This document shows positions 62,520 to 64,000 of a DNA stretch of 64,000 bases, piece after piece; position 1 is the first letter of the stretch, and every line of letters starts with the position of its first letter. A program made the translations under genes and the position numbers. Under the pieces are notes generated by a model. That model did not search any database, had not been told where the DNA came from, and saw only the letters and a list, made by a program, of their open reading frames with translations. Source of the stretch: Ulvibacterium sp965228935 (GTDB taxonomy: Bacteria > Bacteroidota > Bacteroidia > Flavobacteriales > Flavobacteriaceae); NCBI RefSeq assembly GCF_965228935.1, contig NZ_OZ245846.1, positions 2,790,001-2,854,000 on the forward strand, read 5' to 3'.

Positions 62520-63164
62520 GATTTCGATTTATTTTCCCAACAGCTTTCAAAAATAAAAAATCTACCCTTACCGGGTGAAGCATCCCATTTTAAAATGGCA
62601 CCTGAAACAAGGATTAGGCTGATGCAGGAGGCAAGACAAAAAGGGAAAAATCCTAAAAGGGCAGCTGTAATGGCCTTGTTCTATCCAGATATCAACGCCT
62701 TGGCACACTTACTCTTGATTTTAAGAAAGGCCCATCCCAAGGATGTACATTCGGGGCAAGTGGGTTTTCCCGGGGGCCAATCCGAGCGGACCGATGCGGA
62801 TTTAAGGGAAACCGCCTTAAGGGAAACCCATGAGGAGGTAGGCATTCCCTCAACTGAAATTGAGATTATAAGATCGTTAAGCGAGGTTTATATACCTCCT
62901 AGCAATTTTGAAGTGCAACCTTATATAGGCCTTTACCAAAACAGGGAACCTTTGTTCGCCCCTCAACAATCCGAAGTAGAAGCCCTGGTGGAGGTTCCGG
63001 TAACTGATTTTATGGACGATTCCAAAATTTTCATGAAAAAGCTGAGCACTTCATATGCCATAAACATTGATGTACCTGCCTTTAATTTAAATGGTTACAC
63101 CGTTTGGGGCGCTACGGCTATGATGTTAAGCGAGATCAAGGAGTTGTTGAAACAGGTCTTATAG
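62517..63164 (+). CDS. CoA pyrophosphatase, NUDIX family
   Basis: The ATG at 62517 (MDFDLFSQQLSKIKNLPLPG) gives 215 residues; the frame open before it is antisense to the isomerase. The NUDIX box ends in RETHEEVGI, and the CoA-type signature HSGQVGFPGGQSERTD precedes it, as in NudL/YeaB. This enzyme splits CoA to phosphopantetheine and 3',5'-ADP. Its possible -7 element TATTATTG (62483-62490) lies inside the isomerase gene. The acyltransferase gene follows 25 bases later. Confidence 0.92.
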   Translation: MDFDLFSQQLSKIKNLPLPGEASHFKMAPETRIRLMQEARQKGKNPKRAAVMALFYPDINALAHLLLILRKAHPKDVHSGQVGFPGGQSERTDADLRETALRETHEEVGIPSTEIEIIRSLSEVYIPPSNFEVQPYIGLYQNREPLFAPQQSEVEALVEVPVTDFMDDSKIFMKKLSTSYAINIDVPAFNLNGYTVWGATAMMLSEIKELLKQVL

Positions 63165-63176
63165 CTTCATATTTTG

Positions 63177-63184
63177 TAGTTTTG
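63177..63184 (+). promoter_or_regulatory. -7 element directly before the acyltransferase gene
   Basis: TAGTTTTG at 63177-63184 fits TAnnTTTG and ends five bases before the ATG at 63190, which again predicts a leaderless mRNA. Confidence 0.45.
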
Positions 63185-63189
63185 CCTCT

Positions 63190-64000
63190 ATGGGTTTATT
63201 CAAGGAAAATCCTTTTGGACATATACTCTTTTTAAAAAAGTGGCTCATTCGAATCATGGGGCTAATGACGCGCTCGCGCTACAAGGGCTTCAACACATTG
63301 GAAATTGAGGGTTCCGAAGTTTTGAGAAAACTTCCCGGGGAAAACGTTCTTTTTGTAAGTAATCACCAAACCTACTTCGCTGATGTGGTGGCCATGTTCC
63401 ACGTTTTTAATGCAAGTCTGGCGGGAAGGGAAGACTCCCTTAAGAACCTGGGTTATCTCTGGAATCCGAAATTAAATGTATACTATGTTGCGGCCGCGGA
63501 GACTATGAAAAAGAATCTGCTCACCAAAATTTTTGCCTATGCAGGCTCCATTAGTGTGGAGCGGACCTGGAGATCTGAAGGACAGGATATACAACGGCAG
63601 GTGAAAATGAGCGATATCTCCAATATAGGCAAGGCATTGACCGATGGTTGGGTAATTACCTTCCCCCAGGGAACGACCACTCCCTGGAAGCCCTTGCGAA
63701 AAGGTACCGCCCACATCATTAAAAAGTACAAGCCTGTGGTGGTTCCCGTAGTCATTGACGGGTTTCGCCGTTCATTCGATAAAAAAGGGCTTCGGGTCAA
63801 GAAAAAAGGTATTTTGCAATCCATGGTCATCAAAGAACCCCTGGAAATAGACTACGGGAACGAATCTCCGGAATCCATTATCGAAAAATTGGAATATGCC
63901 ATAGAACAACATCCTTCTTTTTTAAAGGTAATTCCCCAAGAGGAATTATTGGCCTATGAGCAGGAAAATGAATTGCGCAGGTATCGTAATCGGAAGAAAT
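63190..64000 (+). CDS. 1-acyl-glycerol-3-phosphate acyltransferase-like protein (3' partial)
   Basis: The frame is open from the ATG at 63190 (MGLFKENPFGHILFLKKWL) to the window edge, giving 270 residues without a stop. It belongs to the PlsC-like acyltransferases of phospholipid synthesis. The catalytic block reads SNHQTYFADVV, with five residues between His and Asp where the family has four. The glycerol-phosphate block reads FPQGTT for the usual FPEGT. The end is missing. Confidence 0.85.
   Translation, partial: MGLFKENPFGHILFLKKWLIRIMGLMTRSRYKGFNTLEIEGSEVLRKLPGENVLFVSNHQTYFADVVAMFHVFNASLAGREDSLKNLGYLWNPKLNVYYVAAAETMKKNLLTKIFAYAGSISVERTWRSEGQDIQRQVKMSDISNIGKALTDGWVITFPQGTTTPWKPLRKGTAHIIKKYKPVVVPVVIDGFRRSFDKKGLRVKKKGILQSMVIKEPLEIDYGNESPESIIEKLEYAIEQHPSFLKVIPQEELLAYEQENELRRYRNRKK

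Noticed and set aside
1..64000. CRISPR arrays, tRNA or rRNA genes, insertion sequences, prophage genes
   Set aside because: I looked for repeat-spacer patterns, transposase motifs, tRNA-like cloverleaf ends and phage genes and found none; the repeated DNA is inside FAS1 genes or in the gap at 61.3-61.8 kb.

Overview
The window is chromosomal DNA from a member of the Bacteroidota, most likely a marine Flavobacteriaceae of the Maribacter/Zobellia/Muricauda type; the genus is an inference only. The evidence is the order rpmB-rpmG-DUF4295-ftsY, promoters of the Bacteroidota form (-7 element TAnnTTTG), very weak ribosome binding sites, many SusC-free secreted lipoproteins, a BshC enzyme, and several multi-domain fasciclin proteins. 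GC content looks moderate, with a few AT-richer genes. I see no rRNA, tRNA, CRISPR array, insertion sequence or prophage.

Layout. 1-3.1 kb: 3' part of cinA, then rpmB, rpmG, a DUF4295 gene, a terminator and ftsY. 3.2-12.4 kb: a mixed block between ftsY and rimO: a DUF1538 pair with a PII-like gene and a CBS gene, then a GNAT acetyltransferase, a methyltransferase, a YdeI-like protein, a beta-lactamase-fold hydrolase, a small lipoprotein, a sulfatase and a DUF4440 protein. 12.6-15.9 kb: rimO, then an ECF-type sigma factor with its RskA-like anti-sigma factor, divergent from a one-domain fasciclin gene. 16-33.5 kb: SMP-30 lactonase, two Tat-type TIM-barrel isomerases, a MutS-related ATPase, an M14 peptidase, bshC, a flavin oxidase, a GH65 glycosidase, SIMPL, and the run guaA-LysM/PBP-osmC-DUF922. 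33.5-38.1 kb: DUF3820, pyrG, yidC and a DUF6515-like protein. 38.4-44.4 kb: three large fasciclin lipoproteins on the minus strand, with 5, 2 and 4 FAS1 domains. 44.7-52.7 kb: mnmA, a flavin oxidoreductase, a GMC oxidoreductase with its gluconate-dehydrogenase-subunit-3 partner, and a convergent 1136-residue haem-binding HEAT lipoprotein. 53-60.7 kb: a small membrane protein, a decayed epimerase gene, and the cluster SpoIIM / six-TM protein / DUF4129 / DUF4350 / MoxR / DUF58 with a divergent RDD gene. 60.7-64 kb: a TRIC-type channel, a repeat-bounded gap, a cyclophilin lipoprotein and a CoA pyrophosphatase with interlocking start codons, and a partial acyltransferase running off the end.

The best candidates for poorly described systems are three. 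First, the DUF1538 pair with its PII-like and CBS proteins looks like a ligand-gated ion transporter. Second, the MoxR/DUF58/DUF4350/DUF4129/SpoIIM/RDD cluster is a conserved membrane complex of unknown role. Third, the fasciclin genes include a sigma/anti-sigma/FAS1 module, and the two largest FAS1 genes share an upstream element. Smaller observations are a core-deleted epimerase pseudogene, a gap with inverted repeats beside both stop codons, likely leaderless genes, and two divergent genes whose start codons share CATG.
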